NCBI GenBank assembly: GCA_031290695.1 | Contig: JAITNB010000107.1 | Coordinates: 1-8,637 of the forward strand | Length of the DNA stretch: 8,637 nt | Source: Coriobacteriales bacterium | Lineage (GTDB): Bacteria > Actinomycetota > Coriobacteriia > Coriobacteriales > UBA8131 | Direction of reading: 5' to 3' | Shown here: one piece after another, positions 7,017-8,637 of the stretch | Layout: every line of letters starts with the position of its first letter | How positions within the stretch are numbered: the stretch's first letter is position 1 | Program-made: the position numbers and the translations under genes | The notes under the pieces: model-generated | Database searches by the model: none | What the model was told of the DNA's origin: nothing | What the model saw: only the letters and a program-made list of their open reading frames with translations

Positions 7017-7589
7017 TCACTTTTCTTGCAGTTTGCGTCTCAGGGTCATGCGGCTGCGGTAGAGCCGGCTCTTCACGGCTGCCTCAGTCATGTGGGTGTC
7101 GTGGGCTATGCGTGCGATGCTCTGCTGCTCGTCATAACGGCGCTTGAGGAGTTCCCGGTCCTGTGGGCGCAGGCCGTCGATTGCCTCGGCGACCAAGCTG
7201 GTGTCCTGGCATGGGGCCGGCTCCTGATCCTGGTCCTGGCCGTCGGTGCCTAGGAGCGCCTGTAGTATGAGGGGCGGCTGCAGGCCGTCCTCCTGCAATG
7301 CCTGGGCGGGATGTATGTGGCGCAGATGCTTAATCGCGGTGTTGCGGGCAACAACACCAAGCCAGGCCTTGAGGTTGCTGTTGGGCCTGAGCTCTGCGGC
7401 CTTGCCCCAGAGGGCGATAAAGGTGTCGGAAGCAACCTCCTCGACATCCTCCTGCGTTGAGAGACGGCCCAGAGTGCGCTGGGCAACCGCCGTGACATAG
7501 CCGCCATACTGCGCAATCGCATCTTGCAGGGCGCAGGGCTCCTGCCGTCTCAACGCCTTGAGCAACCGCTGCTCATCCCTGCCGGTCAT
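7017..7589 (-). CDS. ECF-type RNA polymerase sigma factor
   Basis: This 190-residue protein is an extracytoplasmic-function (group 4) sigma-70 factor that would direct RNA polymerase to a small regulon. Region 2 spans about residues 20-91, with DVEEVASDTFIALW (48-61) as the core-binding and -10-recognition helix and LKAWLGVVARNTAIKHLR (73-90) as the end of the region. A polar linker of about 40 residues rich in Gln and Asp follows. Region 4 is at about 133-186: LRPQDRELLKRRYDEQQSIARIA, then the helix-turn-helix MTEAAVKSRLYRSRMTLRRKL, which reads the -35 element. No extra C-terminal domain is present. The ATG at 7589 has AGGAAGG 10 bases upstream, slightly far. It is followed by the DUF4179 protein with at most a 4-base overlap, the standard sigma/anti-sigma order. 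I found no convincing promoter upstream. Confidence 0.92.
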   Translation of the reverse strand: MTGRDEQRLLKALRRQEPCALQDAIAQYGGYVTAVAQRTLGRLSTQEDVEEVASDTFIALWGKAAELRPNSNLKAWLGVVARNTAIKHLRHIHPAQALQEDGLQPPLILQALLGTDGQDQDQEPAPCQDTSLVAEAIDGLRPQDRELLKRRYDEQQSIARIAHDTHMTEAAVKSRLYRSRMTLRRKLQEK

Positions 7590-7714
7590 CGCATGAGTGC
7601 CTTCCTGTGGGCCTACGGCAAACCTGGTGTCCTCTCACTAGAGACAAGAACCCACCACGATGACAAAACGTAGCGGCATTTGCAGATTTTAGAGGATTCT
7701 ACCGGTGAGTGGCT

Positions 7715-7762
7715 GAGTTCGCTCCGCTTCGCGGCGACTGTGAGCGGCAGCCGCAGTGACTC
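7715..7762. repeat. GC-rich double-hairpin element
   Basis: Two adjacent hairpins are visible. The first is CCGC-TTC-GCGG (7724-7734), extendable by TCG/CGA across a two-base bulge. The second is the perfect palindrome GCGGC-A-GCCGC (7744-7754), extendable by ACT/AGT. GAGT (7715-7718) and ACTC (7759-7762) can close both into a three-way junction. No T-run follows on either strand, so this is not a normal intrinsic terminator. It may be a dispersed intergenic repeat or a structured RNA. Confidence 0.45.
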
Positions 7763-7776
7763 GAACAGATTGATGT

Positions 7777-7860
7777 GGGTCAAGTAGGGTCTGTGGGGGC
7801 AGGGAGTGGTGTGGGGACTGGGGCGACGTCGGCGGCGGGTGGAGCGGGGGTGGAACGGGG
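7777..7860 (+). other. G-rich tract with a G-quadruplex motif
   Basis: The + strand carries runs of three to five G throughout. The runs at 7777-7779, 7787-7789, 7795-7799 and 7802-7804 have loops of 7, 5 and 2 bases, which satisfies the usual four-run G-quadruplex pattern; more runs continue to 7860. It lies between the two divergent transcription units. Confidence 0.55.
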
Positions 7861-7928
7861 AGACCTTGTGCGAGCACACCAAAAAATCAAGAAAACTTCC
7901 TTTGTCTGGTTGGTCGATCTAAGAGCAA

Positions 7929-7987
7929 TTTAAAAGTCAAAAATATCTGACAGACAGTATCTTTAAAAGATGACAGTATTGTGATAC
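7929..7987 (+). promoter_or_regulatory. Putative operator/promoter region of the HTH-Panacea gene
   Basis: This AT-rich stretch contains two copies of TTTAAAAG (7929-7936, 7962-7969), two copies of GACAGTAT (7953-7960, 7972-7979, start-to-start 19 bases), and a perfect palindrome ATCTTT-A-AAAGAT (7959-7971). GTAT...ATAC arms also lie at 7976-7987. Such clustered repeats just before an HTH gene suggest binding sites for its own product. No hexamer pair with good spacing is obvious, so the promoter itself is not placed. Confidence 0.4.
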
Positions 7988-7996
7988 CCTGATTTT

Positions 7997-8002
7997 AGGA
8001 GG
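7997..8002 (+). promoter_or_regulatory. Very strong ribosome binding site for the HTH-Panacea gene
   Basis: AGGAGG lies 6 bases before the ATG at 8009. The spacer and the end of the site form the 8-base palindrome GGTATACC (8001-8008). This is the strongest Shine-Dalgarno in the window and fixes the start, against the internal ATG at codon 5. Confidence 0.85.
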
Positions 8003-8008
8003 TATACC

Positions 8009-8637
8009 ATGGACGACGTTATGGGAATCATCGATCAGATTATCAACTTGCGGGAGCGCAACAAGCTTACCCAAGAGGCAGTGGCTCGGGCGCTTGGTGT
8101 GAGCCGCCAGGTCTATAACCAGGTAGAGCAGGGCAAGCGAGGCCTTAGCTTGAAGGAGTTGGGGGTTCTCTCTGGGTTGTTTGGGGTCTCATTGGTGGAT
8201 TTCTTCACACAGCCCATCGATGTGCGTAAGTTTGAACAGATGTACTTCTATATCCTGGACAAGCTTGGCTCTGTGACCAAAACCAAGCTCGCCAAGCTGT
8301 TGTATCTGGCTGACTTTCGCAACTTCTACGAGACGTTGGAGCCTATGAGCGGTGTCCGGTACGTCTGTCGAACCTATGGGCCGGTGCCTGACATCTTCTT
8401 CGAGTTGACAAATGACCTTTTTGATCAAGGCAGGATTGCCATCGAGCCCGCGGGCGATGCCCTTATCATCCGGTCTACAAGCACAGCGTGCTCAACAGAG
8501 GCACTCAGCAAGGAAGAGAAGCAGCGAATCGACGAGATCGTTGACGTATGGCGAGACAAGCGAACCCAGGAGCTGGTCAACTTCACCCATGAGCAGAAGC
8601 CCTGGCGTGCCAGCCGCAACGGCGAGTACATCCCCTA
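8009..8637 (+). CDS. HTH-XRE + Panacea (DUF4065, SocA/PanA-like) antitoxin-type protein, 3' end cut by window
   Basis: Residues about 5-66 form an XRE/Cro-type helix-turn-helix: IINLRERNKLTQEAVARALG, then VSRQVYNQVEQGKRGLSLKE. Residues about 72 to the end match the DUF4065/Panacea fold: VTKTKLAKLLYLADFRNFYE (89-108), the YGPVPDIFFEL segment (123-133), a charged helix LSKEEKQRIDEIVDVWRDK, and the closing ELVNFTHEQKPW...EYIP typical of the family. Panacea domains are antitoxin modules that neutralise unrelated toxins in PanAT systems and include SocA of Caulobacter; N-terminal HTH variants are known and probably autoregulate. The visible 209 codons have no stop, and little of the protein should be missing. 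It is transcribed away from the sigma operon. Its DNA is visibly less GC-rich and uses more TTG and TCT codons than its neighbours, suggesting acquisition. No toxin gene lies upstream. A stand-alone phage-type DUF4065 regulator is the alternative. Confidence 0.85.
   Translation, partial: MDDVMGIIDQIINLRERNKLTQEAVARALGVSRQVYNQVEQGKRGLSLKELGVLSGLFGVSLVDFFTQPIDVRKFEQMYFYILDKLGSVTKTKLAKLLYLADFRNFYETLEPMSGVRYVCRTYGPVPDIFFELTNDLFDQGRIAIEPAGDALIIRSTSTACSTEALSKEEKQRIDEIVDVWRDKRTQELVNFTHEQKPWRASRNGEYIP

Larger units (their letters stand above)
7590..8008. other. Divergent intergenic region between the sigma operon and the HTH-Panacea gene
   Basis: No gene is supported in these 419 bases. From left to right they hold the sigma-gene leader with a small imperfect inverted repeat (CTCT at 7632-7635, AGAG at 7640-7643), a GC-rich pair of hairpins (7715-7762), and a G-rich tract (7777-7860). 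At about 7880 the composition switches sharply to AT-rich, with short repeats up to the start of the plus-strand gene. A TTGTCA at 7666-7661 on the minus strand could be a -35 for the sigma operon, but the -10 at the right distance (CTCTAG) is poor. Short open frames here have proline/arginine-rich low-complexity translations and weak starts, and I do not call them. Confidence 0.6.

Noticed and set aside
7700..7770. tRNA gene or attachment-site fragment suggested by hairpins and a TCGAAC string
   Set aside because: The stems do not form a cloverleaf of the right dimensions, and there is no acceptor stem or anticodon arm.
7613..7882. Possible 89-residue gene on the minus strand in the intergenic region
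   Set aside because: The translation is rich in Pro, Arg, Ser and His because it reads the G-rich tract and hairpins. There is no good ribosome site, and the frame crosses the composition boundary. It is kept only as a possible sign of a dispersed repeat.
7868..7933. Small plus-strand frame of 21 codons (GTG start) before the HTH-Panacea gene, considered as a leader peptide or mini-toxin
   Set aside because: It has no Shine-Dalgarno, starts at the edge of the G-rich tract and shows no toxin-like hydrophobic pattern beyond a short FVWLV; too little to call.
7929..7987. CRISPR array or tandem repeat array
   Set aside because: The repeated units are only 8 bases, occur twice each, and lack the repeat/spacer periodicity of a CRISPR; an operator reading fits better.
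8189..8631. Minus-strand open frames opposite the HTH-Panacea gene
   Set aside because: They are shadows of the plus-strand gene, which has intact HTH and DUF4065 motifs and a strong ribosome site.

Overview
The window comes from a GC-rich bacterial chromosome. The gene order alaS-ruvX-mltG-yqeG-aroE, the GTG starts and the Cys-cluster type of alanyl-tRNA synthetase fit a high-GC Gram-positive. My best guess is an actinobacterium of the class Coriobacteriia (Olsenella/Atopobium-like), but this rests on gene order and protein flavour, not on a database search.

The largest block (about 1-5410, minus strand) is a compact housekeeping operon. It reads, in transcription order: a short promoter/leader region, alaS (alanyl-tRNA synthetase), ruvX (RNase H-fold, Holliday-junction-resolvase-like), mltG (endolytic murein transglycosylase), a YqeG-family HAD phosphatase, and the first 77 codons of aroE (shikimate dehydrogenase), which runs off the left edge. 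alaS and ruvX overlap in an ATGA, and the yqeG-aroE junction is almost as tight. AlaS is longer than usual because three in-frame Pro/Thr/Ala-rich segments sit in surface loops. On the + strand these segments are G-run clusters, and two of them contain formal G-quadruplex motifs.

The second block (5449-7589, minus strand) is a two-gene regulatory operon. It holds an ECF-type RNA polymerase sigma factor followed, with translational coupling, by a single-pass membrane protein of the DUF4179 anti-sigma type. This pair probably senses a cell-envelope or extracellular signal.

A 419-base intergenic region (7590-8008) separates this from a divergent plus-strand gene. It holds a GC-rich double-hairpin element, a G-rich tract with a G-quadruplex motif, and then an abruptly AT-rich stretch with short direct repeats and a palindrome just before a very strong Shine-Dalgarno sequence.

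The last gene (8009 to the right edge, plus strand) encodes an N-terminal XRE-type helix-turn-helix fused to a DUF4065/Panacea (SocA-like, PanA) domain. Panacea proteins are the antitoxins of hyper-promiscuous toxin-antitoxin systems. No toxin gene lies upstream, so any cognate toxin should begin just beyond the right edge. This gene is the best candidate in the window for part of an undescribed accessory or defence system.
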